Source of the DNA: an uncultured Ruminococcus sp.
Lineage (GTDB): Bacteria; Bacillota; Clostridia; Oscillospirales; Ruminococcaceae
NCBI GenBank assembly: GCA_947627625.1
Contig: CANQWR010000008.1
Coordinates: forward strand, 1 to 64,000
Length of the DNA stretch: 64,000 bases
Direction of reading: 5' to 3'
Within the stretch, counting starts at the first letter, position 1. Each line of letters starts with the position of its first letter. The notes beneath the pieces are model-generated. The model saw nothing but the letters and a program-made list of their open reading frames with translations, was not told the DNA's origin and made no database searches. The position numbers were made by a program, and so were the translations under genes. Shown here one piece after another: positions 24,859-34,200 of the stretch.

Positions 24859-26193
24859 TTTAACTTTGATTTTGTCCAGATAGCTGTTTATTGAGTTATA
24901 AAGCTCTTCTGCGACAGCGGAGGTGTCCGCCTGATCATACGAAATTTTCTCTATTGCACTGTTGTAAAATTCTTTCATGCGGGGGAGTTCCATATAGGGG
25001 CTTATCGTGACAGTGTCCAGTTTTTCTATCATCTCGTCATTTTTCTGTGCAAGACCTGTGAGAAGTCCCCTGTCCTCAAGAGCCTTTTCAGCGTGAGCGG
25101 AGGCGGGTATGCCCCTTGTTGTGCCGAACGCCACCGACGCTTCGTCATTATTCAGCAAGAAGTCCATAAATAAAGCTGTTTCGTCGGGATATTCTGTGTT
25201 TGCGGATATCGCATAGAGCATTGACGGCTTGACCATCCAACCCCCTGTGTTTCCGTTTTCGTCACTCAAAAAATTTCCCGCTTCGAGAACTCCTTCAGGC
25301 AGAACCATTTCATATTTGCCGACGGAACTCCCCCACTCAAGTACCCCTGCGACACTTCCCTCTATAAATTCGGGAGACTGATACAGTGCGACATTGCCGT
25401 CTTCGTCCGTTCTTGTCTCAACACTCCTTATAACTCCGCCGTCTTCGAGAGTTTTATAAAAATCGAGTGCAGTTTTTATATCATTTTCCGTGAAACCGAG
25501 TTTGCCGTCCATAGATATGAACTCCCTGCCCGTTTTCTGTTGGACGTACACAACGGCTAAATACCAGGCTGTCCCACCCGACTGTATATCAAGGTCAAGC
25601 GGATATATATTCTCATCGCTGAACTTCTCACCGAGTGAAATCAAGTCCTCCCAAGTGTCGGGGTACTCCGCACCCATTTTCCTGTACACTTCCGAATTGT
25701 AAAAAAATCCTCTGCCCGTCACGGAGACTGTTACGGCGTTTAGAATTCCTCCCGACTTGCCAAAAGACAGAATTTCGTCCGTAAAGCCCGAAAAATCAAG
25801 GTAGTCCGTCAGCTTGCTGAGGTCATAAAAACCCTTGCCGTCGGGTGAGAACGACACGAGCCAGTCGTAATTTATCTGCATTATATCGGGTTCTGTGTGG
25901 GAATTTATCTGTGCGGAGACTTTTTCCGACCAGCCGTCCCAACCGCCGTACTCGGGTATGATTTCTATTTCGGGGTGAAGTTCATTCCAAACGTCTATAG
26001 CTTTCAGGGTGGCATTGTGCCTGTCGTCGCCACCCCACCACGAAAACCTCAGTTTGCAAGAATCAATCTGTCCATCGGGTTCTTTTACACCTGTTTCGGA
26101 CGCTTTTTTCGGAACTTCCCCCATGTCTCCGCAGGAAATAAATGCAGGCAGGAGTGCGGAACATATAAGCAGGACTGCAAAATTTTTTTTCAT
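24853..26193 (-). CDS. ABC sugar-binding lipoprotein (family 1 solute-binding protein)
   Basis: 446 aa. A lipoprotein signal with acceptor Cys21 (AFISC), a polar linker, then a family 1 extracellular binding fold: LRFSWWGGDDRHNATLKAIDVW at its start split over two strands, PDIMQINYDWL, and the FMDFLLNNDEA/GIPAS features typical of sugar-binding proteins. It captures oligosaccharide at the outer face of the membrane and hands it to the two permeases. The adjacent GH105 suggests unsaturated pectic di- or oligosaccharides as ligand. The ribosome site AGAAGGTG precedes the ATG. Confidence 0.92.
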   Translation of the reverse strand: MKKNFAVLLICSALLPAFISCGDMGEVPKKASETGVKEPDGQIDSCKLRFSWWGGDDRHNATLKAIDVWNELHPEIEIIPEYGGWDGWSEKVSAQINSHTEPDIMQINYDWLVSFSPDGKGFYDLSKLTDYLDFSGFTDEILSFGKSGGILNAVTVSVTGRGFFYNSEVYRKMGAEYPDTWEDLISLGEKFSDENIYPLDLDIQSGGTAWYLAVVYVQQKTGREFISMDGKLGFTENDIKTALDFYKTLEDGGVIRSVETRTDEDGNVALYQSPEFIEGSVAGVLEWGSSVGKYEMVLPEGVLEAGNFLSDENGNTGGWMVKPSMLYAISANTEYPDETALFMDFLLNNDEASVAFGTTRGIPASAHAEKALEDRGLLTGLAQKNDEMIEKLDTVTISPYMELPRMKEFYNSAIEKISYDQADTSAVAEELYNSINSYLDKIKVKN

Positions 26194-26221
26194 AAATCAC
26201 CTTCTTTCGGACTATCAGAAT

Positions 26222-26345
26222 TAAAACAGTAGAAAATTATCATGGGGGGTCTGGGGGGATGCTTCCCCCCAGCGGGGGTCTGGGGGCAGAGCCCCCAGTG
26301 GGGGTTCTGGGGGCAAAGCCCCCTGCCCCTAATCGTTCTTATTAA
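26222..26345 (+). repeat. GC-rich intergenic element, copy 7 (complete)
   Basis: Left end AGTAGAAAATTATCATGG, then four stacked hairpins, and right end CCCCTAATCGTTCTTA. It lies directly upstream of the solute-binding protein gene, in the opposite direction. Confidence 0.9.
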
Positions 26346-26354
26346 AATTAAATC

Positions 26355-26555
26355 TCTAAAAAAATATAATTTTAAGAAAATTATTTTTTGGGCAAAGCCC
26401 CCTGCCCCTAATCGTTCTAACTAAAATTTGCACAATCTCCAATAGTCCACAAGTCAAAGAAAATTTTCTAAAAAATATAATTTTAAGAAAATTATTTTTT
26501 GGGGTTTGGGGACAAAGCCCTTTGCCCCTAATCGTTCTAACTAAAATTTACACAA
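26355..26555 (+). repeat. Tandem duplication of the element's right end with an AT-rich palindrome
   Basis: Two copies, about 110 nt apart, of ATAATTTTAAGAAAATTAT (an 8-bp inverted repeat with a 3-nt loop) followed by a TTTTTTGGG run, a GGGCAAAGCCC-type hairpin and CCCCTAATCGTTCTAACTA. Together with copy 7 these fill most of the 520-nt gap 26194-26714; the rest is the PBP promoter. Confidence 0.8.
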
Positions 26556-26644
26556 AGTCCCCACTAAAAAGCTTATATAAATTATACAATATTTTCGTGA
26601 AATATTCAAGTGCCGTTTTATATGATTTTATGTCTGTCAAATTG

Positions 26645-26673
26645 TTGACTTTTCTGAATTTGTGAGTTATAAT
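26645..26673 (+). promoter_or_regulatory. Sigma-A promoter of the PBP gene
   Basis: TTGACT-17-TATAAT with a leader of about 35 nt; AAAGAGG precedes the ATG at 26715. Confidence 0.82.
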
Positions 26674-26714
26674 ATATACAAGATTATATTTTTAATGCGA
26701 AAAGAGGTCGTTAA

Positions 26715-28184
26715 ATGAAATTTAAGCACGTTAAAATGACAGCTCTCGCTGTCCTCCTGATACTCTCCTCGTGCAGTAAGTCGCAGGAGCAGACTGAGAC
26801 GTATATGATTCCCGTGACACACTCACAACAAATGCCCTATGAGGACACTCAAAAGCTCCTCAATCCGCACATAAATGACGTTCCCGATATAATAAAGGGC
26901 AATCTCTACGGCTGTGACGGCTCTCTGCTCGTCTACAGCAAGGCGGACGGTGACGGCGGTTACAGGAGATATTTCCCGAATGACTACGCTGTCTCCCACG
27001 CAAATGTTCTGAGTGAAATGTCCGACGGAATTGACGCTCATTTCAATGATGTCCTGACAGAAAAAAATCCCACTCCCGTAAACGGAAATGAAAATGTCGG
27101 ACAGTCTGTTGTGCTGACGATTGACCCCGCTATGCAGAATGATATATATAACTTCATGGCTTGCAACAATATGGAGGGTTCTGTTGTTGTGATGCGTACG
27201 GACGGCTCTATAGCCTCGGAAGTGTCATATCCCTCTTACGACCCCGAATACTACACAGACAATCTTCACAGCGAGGACCTTGTAAACGGCGATTACGGCA
27301 ACAAGGCTATGACTGCCACTTCCCCAGGCTCATGTTTCAAGATAATGTCGGAGGTAGTCGCCGATATGTACGGAATTTACTCCCTCTATGACGAGGGTAC
27401 GTGGACAGATGACGGTGCAACTATCGTGAACTGGGACCACGATACAAACCCTAATTACCCTATTCAGGAGAGAACTCTTTTTCAGGCTTTTCTGAACTCA
27501 AGCAATATATTCTTTGCAAAGGCTTTTAATTCAATCGGCTATGACGGTGTTCTGAACACTCTAAACAATGTATTTCACTTCGGTCTCGGAAATGATATAG
27601 AGTGCGATTTCGGCACACTCTCGAATAATATAGAGTTTTACTGCCTTGACGATTTGAGACGTTCAGCGTTCGGACAGTCCTATGTGCGGACTACACCTGT
27701 TTTTCTCGCTTCCCTTGCAAGAGAAGCCGTCCTCGGGGACATGGTTCGTCCGTTCGTGATGAAAGAGGCTGTTGACACAAACAACCCTCAGATTGTGACG
27801 CAATACGGCTCACAGCGTTATGACTATATAGCGTCCATTCCGTATAACTACAGGCAAAATTTACTCGACGGAATGCTTGCCGTTGCAAATGACCTTGGTC
27901 TTTACGCATGGGGTGACTACACTGTGTATGCAAAGACGGGTACAGCCGAAATCTATGACGGCAACGACTGGCTCGGCGATATAACCTACATAACGGGCTT
28001 TATATGCAATTATTATGACAGTTCCGCCACAGAACCGTTTTATGATACATATGACGGCTACAGCTATAACGGCTCTTACTCACTCGTTTTGCAGCTCACG
28101 AATCCCGAATATTTTGACTTTGACTTTGCGAGTGAATCGTCGTATTTATATCAGGGACTTATTGACATAGTCCTCAGTCACTGA
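26715..28184 (+). CDS. Lipoprotein penicillin-binding protein (class B transpeptidase-like)
   Basis: 489 aa. A lipobox LSSC (Cys20) replaces the usual membrane anchor. After a reduced N-terminal part (~50-120, with traces of the PbpA-type G-L-Y-x-x-x-G-S-L-L segment) lies the transpeptidase domain: SxxK as SCFK (Ser206-Lys209), SxN as SSN (262-264) and KTG (407-409), all intact and normally spaced. It should cross-link peptidoglycan or act in spore or division wall synthesis. It is shorter than typical class B PBPs (550-700 aa) and lacks a clear dimerisation module. A weak AATGCC/GGCATT hairpin follows the gene. Confidence 0.9.
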   Translation: MKFKHVKMTALAVLLILSSCSKSQEQTETYMIPVTHSQQMPYEDTQKLLNPHINDVPDIIKGNLYGCDGSLLVYSKADGDGGYRRYFPNDYAVSHANVLSEMSDGIDAHFNDVLTEKNPTPVNGNENVGQSVVLTIDPAMQNDIYNFMACNNMEGSVVVMRTDGSIASEVSYPSYDPEYYTDNLHSEDLVNGDYGNKAMTATSPGSCFKIMSEVVADMYGIYSLYDEGTWTDDGATIVNWDHDTNPNYPIQERTLFQAFLNSSNIFFAKAFNSIGYDGVLNTLNNVFHFGLGNDIECDFGTLSNNIEFYCLDDLRRSAFGQSYVRTTPVFLASLAREAVLGDMVRPFVMKEAVDTNNPQIVTQYGSQRYDYIASIPYNYRQNLLDGMLAVANDLGLYAWGDYTVYAKTGTAEIYDGNDWLGDITYITGFICNYYDSSATEPFYDTYDGYSYNGSYSLVLQLTNPEYFDFDFASESSYLYQGLIDIVLSH

Positions 28185-28195
28185 TTTTTTGGGAA

Positions 28196-28386
28196 CTGAA
28201 ATAATTTATAATGCCTTATACGGCATTGGATTTTGGGGGGCGGAAGTCCCCCTTTTCCTTAGTCGTTCCCTCTGTGAGAATAATTATGGGGGGTCTGGGG
28301 GGATACTTCCCTCCAGCGGGGGTTTGGGGGCAGAGCCCCCAATGGGGGTTCAGGGGGCAAAGCCCCCTGCCCCTAATCGTTCTAAA
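28196..28386 (+). repeat. GC-rich intergenic element, copy 8 with a leading partial unit
   Basis: A left partial unit (ACGGCATTGGATTTTGGGG to CCTTAGTCGTTCC) is followed by a complete plus-oriented copy starting AATAATTATGG and ending CCCCTAATCGTTCTA. The 388-nt gap between the PBP and rpmG genes holds this and the rpmG promoter. Confidence 0.88.
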
Positions 28387-28435
28387 ATATTAAATTTCCA
28401 ACTAAAAAATCTCCCAAAAAAATTCAAAAAAAGAC

Positions 28436-28464
28436 TTGACAAGCCGTTTTTGATGTGATATAAT
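28436..28464 (+). promoter_or_regulatory. Sigma-A promoter of rpmG-secE-nusG
   Basis: TTGACA-17-TATAAT, consensus, with TGTGA before the -10. The leader is about 100 nt to the rpmG start. Confidence 0.85.
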
Positions 28465-28573
28465 TATAGTACCTCATTTTGTGAGGGATATTTTTATGCC
28501 CTCGCCGAGGGAGGCAAACAACCTTTATTCTCCCGTATATTGCGGAGAAAGTCTTTTTTCAGGAGGTGCCGAT

Positions 28574-28723
28574 ATGAGAGTTAAAATAACTTTGGCTTGT
28601 ACCGAGTGCAAGCAGAGAAACTATGTTTCCAAGAAGAACAAGAAAAATGACCCCGACAGACTTGAAATGATGAAACATTGCAGATTTTGCCGCAAGCACA
28701 CTCTGCACAAGGAAACCAAGTAA
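28574..28723 (+). CDS. rpmG: 50S ribosomal protein L33, zinc-binding form
   Basis: 49 aa. Two CxxC pairs (CTEC and CRFC) define the zinc-ribbon (C+) form. The ATG at 28574 follows AGGAGGTGCC; the longer open frame upstream is leader sequence. First gene of the rpmG-secE-nusG unit, the usual order in Firmicutes. Confidence 0.95.
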   Translation: MRVKITLACTECKQRNYVSKKNKKNDPDRLEMMKHCRFCRKHTLHKETK

Positions 28724-28741
28724 ATCGGAGGAGGTTTTTCT

Positions 28742-29116
28742 ATGGCAAAGGATAAAGAGGAAGTAACTTCCGAAAAGGAATCCGTAAAGAAGTCCAAAAA
28801 GGACGCAAAGAGTGAGGAGACTGCCGACAAAAAGAAGTCCGAAAAGAAAAAGGAGAAGTCCGAAAAGGACAGTTCCGCCAAGAAGGACTCAAAAGACGGC
28901 AAAAAGTCCAAAAAGACAAAAGACGAGAAAAAACAGGGCAAAGTCGGAAAGTGGTTCAAGGATTTGAAGATAGAGTTCAAAAAAGTCGTGTGGCCGAGCA
29001 AGGAGACTGTCATCACAAACACGTCCGTAGTCCTTGCGGTGGTCATTGCATCGGCTGTCCTGATGGGTGCACTTGACGAGGGTTTCCTGTTTTTAATGCG
29101 TCTCATCTACCGCTGA
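28742..29116 (+). CDS. secE: Preprotein translocase subunit SecE with a long Lys-rich extension
   Basis: 124 aa, about twice the length of a minimal Gram-positive SecE. Residues 1-65 are almost purely Lys/Ser/Glu/Asp. The conserved core follows: amphipathic W-F-x-D-L-K-x-E-F-K-K-V-V-W-P-S (~71-86) and one membrane helix (~93-115). It stabilises SecY in the translocon. The extension would be cytoplasmic. 18 nt after rpmG. Confidence 0.93.
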   Translation: MAKDKEEVTSEKESVKKSKKDAKSEETADKKKSEKKKEKSEKDSSAKKDSKDGKKSKKTKDEKKQGKVGKWFKDLKIEFKKVVWPSKETVITNTSVVLAVVIASAVLMGALDEGFLFLMRLIYR

Positions 29117-29161
29117 TGACAGCTGACAATAACATTCTGAAATTCTGAGGAGGAATTATTT

Positions 29162-29689
29162 ATGTCGGAAACAGCAAAGTGGTACGTCATACACACATAT
29201 TCCGGTTACGAAAACAAGGTCAAGCAGAATATCGAAAAGGTTGTCGAAAACCGCAGACTTCACGACCTCATTCAGGAAGTCAGAGTGCCAATGGAGAAGG
29301 TGACCGAATTTTCGGAGGGAAAGAGCAGGGAGATTGAGCGTAAGACTTACCCCGGCTATGTCCTCGTGAAAATGATAGTTACAGACGACTCCTGGTATGT
29401 CGTCAGGAACACAAGGGGCTGTACGGGCTTTGTCGGTCCCGCATCGGAACCCACTCCGCTGTCAGATGAAGAAGTCGAAAAAATGTTCGGCATCGAGGTT
29501 CGCTCTCTCGAAGTCGATTTCGGCATAGGCGACAGAGTTCAGGTCTCGGGTACTTCTATGGACGGCTCTGTCGGCGTGGTTCAGAATATCAATCTCGACG
29601 AACGAACTGTTGACCTGGCTATCTCAATGTTCGGACGTGAGACACAAGTCACTCTCCCGATAGGCAATGTGGTGAGAGCTGACCTGTAA
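29162..29689 (+). CDS. nusG: Transcription antitermination/termination factor NusG
   Basis: 175 aa. NGN domain (residues ~6-110: KWYVIHTYSGYE, PGYVLVKM, VRNTRGCTGFVG) and C-terminal KOW domain (~123-175: GDRVQVSGTSMDGSVGVV). It binds RNA polymerase and modulates pausing and termination. 45 nt after secE. Confidence 0.97.
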   Translation: MSETAKWYVIHTYSGYENKVKQNIEKVVENRRLHDLIQEVRVPMEKVTEFSEGKSREIERKTYPGYVLVKMIVTDDSWYVVRNTRGCTGFVGPASEPTPLSDEEVEKMFGIEVRSLEVDFGIGDRVQVSGTSMDGSVGVVQNINLDERTVDLAISMFGRETQVTLPIGNVVRADL

Positions 29690-29869
29690 TCGGCAAAGCA
29701 GATTTTACAATTTTTACAAATTTCTGCAAAATTTTACAATATGCGGGAGGAACATATCGGGTCTCGGTTGTATATCTATATCTATATGTTCATATATATT
29801 TTATATGATTTGTGATTTCGGAGACTTTGTAACTGTTCCGCTTGTACCGCTTCTATGGAGGAATCTAAT

Positions 29870-30295
29870 ATGGCACAGAAAGTAGTTGGCTATATAAAGC
29901 TTCAGATTGCGGCAGGAAAGGCTACTCCTGCACCGCCTGTAGGACCTGCTCTCGGTCAGCACGGCGTGAACATCATGGCTTTTACAAAGGAATTTAACGA
30001 GAGAACCAAGAACGACATCGGTATGATTATCCCTGTTGTGATAACTGTCTATGCAGACCGTTCGTTCACTTTTATAACTAAAACTCCGCCCGCAGCAGTC
30101 CTCATCAAAAAGGCTTGCAACATAAACAGCGGTTCGGGAGTCCCCAACAAGACCAAAGTCGCAAACATAACAAAGGAACAGGTTCAGAAGATCGCCGAGC
30201 AGAAAATGCCCGACCTCAATGCAGGTTCTCTTGAAGCTGCAATGAGCATGATTGCAGGCACAGCACGCTCTATGGGCGTTGTTGTCGTAGACTGA
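29870..30295 (+). CDS. rplK: 50S ribosomal protein L11
   Basis: 141 aa. Characteristic [21 protein letters not shown] run at its N-terminus (17 of these residues are invariant in the family) and the C-terminal GTARSMG motif. The ATG at 29870 lies after TGGAGGAATC; a start 15 nt earlier would sit in the ribosome site. The 180-nt gap after nusG is AT-rich with no recognisable signal. Confidence 0.97.
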   Translation: MAQKVVGYIKLQIAAGKATPAPPVGPALGQHGVNIMAFTKEFNERTKNDIGMIIPVVITVYADRSFTFITKTPPAAVLIKKACNINSGSGVPNKTKVANITKEQVQKIAEQKMPDLNAGSLEAAMSMIAGTARSMGVVVVD

Positions 30296-30316
30296 ATTTA
30301 ATTCACAGGTCTTGAC

Positions 30317-30345
30317 AGTGGGAGGAAAATTCCGCTATCACCACT
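30317..30345 (+). promoter_or_regulatory. Putative L1-binding autoregulatory site between rplK and rplA
   Basis: AGTGGGAGG ... CTATCACCACT folds as a lower helix AGTGG/CCACT, an internal loop GAG opposite a run ending TATCA, and an upper GGAA/TTCC helix. This mirrors the L1-stalk element of 23S rRNA (GGTGGGAGG ... AATACCACC). L1 is known to repress its own mRNA through such mimics. It lies 20 nt before the rplA start, close enough to block its ribosome site. Confidence 0.55.
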
Positions 30346-30363
30346 TATTTAGGAGGAAATACA

Positions 30364-31059
30364 ATGAAACACGGCAAAAGATATACCGACGTCGCAAAGA
30401 CTGTCGACCACAACAAGCTCTATGAATCTTCCGAGGCTTTGGAGCTTGTCTGCAAAAATGCAAAGGCTAAATTTGATGAGACCGTTGAAGCTCATATCCG
30501 TCTGGGCGTTGACTCAAGACACGCCGACCAGCAGGTCAGAGGAGCAGTAATTCTCCCCAACGGAACGGGTAAAAAAGTCAGAGTTCTCGTATTCTGCAAA
30601 GAGGACAAGTACGAAGCTGCACAGAGTGCGGGTGCGGAGTACGTCGGCGGTATGGACATGGTTGAGAAAATCCAGAAAGAGAACTGGATGGACTTTGATG
30701 TTGTAATCGCATCGCCCGATATGATGGGAGTTGTCGGCCGTCTCGGTAAAATTCTCGGACCTCGTGGACTCATGCCGAACCCGAAAGCGGGTACTGTAAC
30801 GCCCGACGTTGCAAAGGCTGTCACAGAGGCAAAGGCAGGTAAAATCGAGTACCGTCTCGACAAGACGAATATCATTCACTGTCCGATTGGAAAGGCATCT
30901 TTTGGAGCTGAGAAACTTGAGGAGAATTTCAACACCCTCATGGAGGCAATTGTCAAGGCAAAGCCTGCCGCTGCAAAGGGTACCTATCTCAGAAGCTGCA
31001 CCGTAACTTCTACAATGGGACCGGGAGTTCCCGTTGCCACAAACAAATTTGGTGCGTGA
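30364..31059 (+). CDS. rplA: 50S ribosomal protein L1
   Basis: 231 aa. Contains the family signatures [27 protein letters not shown] and the closing [10 protein letters not shown]. It binds the L1 stalk and acts in tRNA exit; it also represses its own operon. The usual next genes rplJ-rplL do not follow; a terminator does. Confidence 0.98.
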   Translation: MKHGKRYTDVAKTVDHNKLYESSEALELVCKNAKAKFDETVEAHIRLGVDSRHADQQVRGAVILPNGTGKKVRVLVFCKEDKYEAAQSAGAEYVGGMDMVEKIQKENWMDFDVVIASPDMMGVVGRLGKILGPRGLMPNPKAGTVTPDVAKAVTEAKAGKIEYRLDKTNIIHCPIGKASFGAEKLEENFNTLMEAIVKAKPAAAKGTYLRSCTVTSTMGPGVPVATNKFGA

Positions 31060-31087
31060 GTGAAGTAAATAGTAAATAATATAATAA

Positions 31088-31124
31088 AAAAGTACCGTAT
31101 CTGTTTTTGATACGGTACTTTTTT
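31088..31124 (+). terminator. Intrinsic terminator after rplA
   Basis: AAGTACCGTATC and GATACGGTACTT form a perfect 12-bp stem with a T-rich loop, followed by TTTT. Confidence 0.93.
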
Positions 31125-31159
31125 GCGGACTGTCCGTGAAAATATCAAGTCAAGAAAAT

Positions 31160-31194
31160 AAAAAAACAACTGTCGGATTTTACTCCGACAGTCG
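31160..31194 (-). terminator. Intrinsic terminator of the large GH9 gene
   Basis: On the minus strand ACTGTCGGA/TCCGACAGT with a 6-nt loop, followed by a T-run interrupted once. It lies 35 nt after the stop codon. Confidence 0.85.
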
Positions 31195-31228
31195 TCTTTA
31201 TTTCAGAAATTAAGTATCTGTGAACAGA

Positions 31229-34200
31229 TTACTTTGCATTGAGTTCGTCAACTGTGAGATAAGAGCCTTTCTCAATCAGACCTGCATCGTATTTCTGGAG
31301 AGCAAAAGCGTCATCTGTTGTGATACCGTTGCCCTTGTCAATGATGTCGGCGTTTGCAGTAGCCTTAGCAAAGTCGGAAGGTGTGTACTCGTCGGTATTT
31401 GCAAGGTACTGGAGAATAGCAACGGAGTCAGCGATTGTTGCATCGCCGTCGAGGTTGAAGTCGCCCCATGTTGAATCAGCGGATACTTCGCCGCCTGTTG
31501 TGCCTTCGCTGCCGCCTGTTGTGTCCTGACTACCGTCTGTAGTATCTTCACTGCCACCGGTCGTAGCCTGACCGCCTGTTGTGGTTTGGCTTCCGCCGCC
31601 CTCACCAACATTGGGAGCAACGTCGTCCATGAATGAAGTCATCCAAACGAGAGGAGCGTTCCAGTTGATTGTGATTTCGTTTACAGACCAAGCCTCAGCG
31701 TTGTCAACATAGCACTTCTGAGGAGCGAGTGTTCCTCTCTTGAATCCGAGACCGCCGATATACGGGTCTTGCATACCTGAGCCGGGACCACCCGAAAGAA
31801 CGCCTGCCGGAGCCATCGGGAATGCAGGGTCTACACCGTGAGCCCAGAGTCTGTGGTGAGGATATGTGAGAGTTCTGTCGCCATAGCCCGAAACGTAAGA
31901 GAAGTCATTTCCGTTACGTCCATAGATGTAGTCGAGAGCCTCGGAAGCACCGTCGATGTACTTCTTATCGCCTGTTGCATCATAAGCGTAAGCCATAACG
32001 ATAGCGTTGTTGATTACGAACGAGTTTGAACCCCACTCATAACCGTCAACAATTTCGTTGGGGTCGATGTTTGTAGCGTCTGTGAATGTTGTGCCGTGGT
32101 AAGGAATACCCATGCCGTGTTCTGCCTCTTCCTTGAGGTAGTTGTCACCTGCAGCGGCAATAGAGTCATTGATGAGCTGAGCCTTGTCAGCGGAGAGTTT
32201 ATCCTGATTGAGGTAGAGCGACAGTGTACCAAGACCTGAAGTGCAGCCCCAGTTGAACGAGCTTACAGAGCCCTTGTTCTCACCACCGCCGAGGTACTGA
32301 GTAAGACTGTAAGCCTTGTCTGTGCCGGAGACATCGTTCTGGTTCTTGTAAGAATCCATCATTTCCTGATACTTTGTATCGCCTGTTGTTATGAACAGCT
32401 CACAAGCTGCCCAGTACATATCGTCCTCAACGTATGTATCACCGTAAGGTCCGCCGCCTTTAGCCTGGTCGAGAGGAGCGAAGTAAGGATCTGTCTCCCA
32501 GTTGCCCTCTTTGACCTTCCAGCCGTCGCCCGAATTGAGAACTGCCTGATAACCCTGTTCAGCGTATTCAAGGCACTTCTTAGCATAGTCGGGATCAAAT
32601 TCCTGCCACAGACGTGAAGCCTGAGCAGCACAAGCGACCATGTTGAGAGTAGCTGCATACGTCGGAGGTTTGATTATACGAGCGTCATTCTTGATGATTT
32701 CCTCAAATCCCTCGTAGTCCCAAGCGTGGATAGCAAGACCTGTCCACTTGTAGTCGTGGAGTTTGTGGTAAACCATACCTGCATCCTTGCCGTAGTACGG
32801 GTCATCGGACTTGACAATCATGTCAAAGAACCAGTCAAGCTCAACCTTAGCCTCCTGGAGTGCATCCGGAATCTTGTCGTTGCCCTCAGGGATAACAACA
32901 GAGCCGTCTGTCCACTTAGCGTCTGTGCCGAGTTTCTTTGTCATTTCGTAGATATTCTGGAGTGTCCATACAGAGACACCGCCGTTTACAACGTATTTAC
33001 CGTGGTCGCCCGCATCGTACCAGCCGTATGTAGCGGTAACGGAGTACTTCTTGTCAACGTCTGAAGCATCAGGCTGATACTGATCCTGCCATTTTGGCTG
33101 AACATAAGCCTTGTCGGGGTTGTGACCGTATTCGGAGTGAGCAAGAGTAGCCTTGTCGCCCGAAGTGATGTAAGCCTCTTCAATCGGGATACCGGAACGG
33201 TTCTGATAGTAGTAGTTGAATGAATCTCTGAGAACGCCGTCATAGATTGAGTTGTCAATGCGGAACTCGTGTGACTCGTTCATAACGTAGTCAACGCCCG
33301 TCTTCCAGTTAGTCCACATAACCTTGTCGCCGTCGATCTTTGTATCGTAAGCACCCTCAACGATACCGGACTGTGTACCCGATACACCTACTTTGTCGTG
33401 AACAACGATTTTGTAAGTGCCTGCTGTGGTGAGTTCGGAGAAGTCGCAGATGTGAACATTAGCACCCGAATCCTTGTATCTTGTACGTGTAGCGATAACA
33501 GAGCCGTCAACGCCGTTGATTGTAACGTCTGTATTCTGAGGTGTGCCTGAATCGGGATCTGCACCGAATACAGTGGTCTTGCCCGAGTAAACGACTTCAT
33601 TTGTCGTTGAGTCAACAACATCAAAGTCAAGAGGTGTGTCGGCATCTGTCACATAGGAAGCCTTCTTGTTGAGGTTCTGGTAGTAACCGACCTGGTTGAG
33701 ACGAACGTTTGTCTGAGGTCTTACAACACCGTACTCGTTTGTAGGATCTGCATCGTTCTCGTCACTTGTAGTATCGATAAGTGAGAGATTGTCAAAAGTC
33801 AGAGTAGAGCCGTTGGGCATACCTGTGTCGTTGTTGCCGTACTGACCGTTGTTGTTAGCGTAGTGGAAAGCCCACTCTGCCGAGTCAAGTGTCTGATTTG
33901 CTGTGAAAGTATCTTCAAACTTGAGTGTCTCACCTGCACCGATCTGTGCGGGCTGATAATCCTGACCGGCGATTCTGTTCCAAACTTCTATAGTACCGGC
34001 ATAGTTACCTACTTTTGCGTAAACGTAACCGGCAGCGGAAGCAGTAACTTCACCGCTGATTTTGTAGGTGTGACCTGCAACTATTTTCAGGTTTCTGTGG
34101 CGGAGCTGGAGGTCCCAACGTCCTGCACCACCGTCTTTGTTGTCGATTGTGACGATATATTTACCGTCCTCGATGTCAAAATGCTGTTTTGCAGGTGCTG

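Noticed and set aside
26242-26424. Short open frames with Gly/Pro/Trp-rich products running through the GC-rich elements
   Set aside because: Similar peptides appear in every copy and in both orientations, have no ribosome sites, and follow from the hairpin sequence.
28481-28573. Longer L33 start
   Set aside because: The added residues are unlike L33 and the strong ribosome site sits directly before the ATG at 28574.
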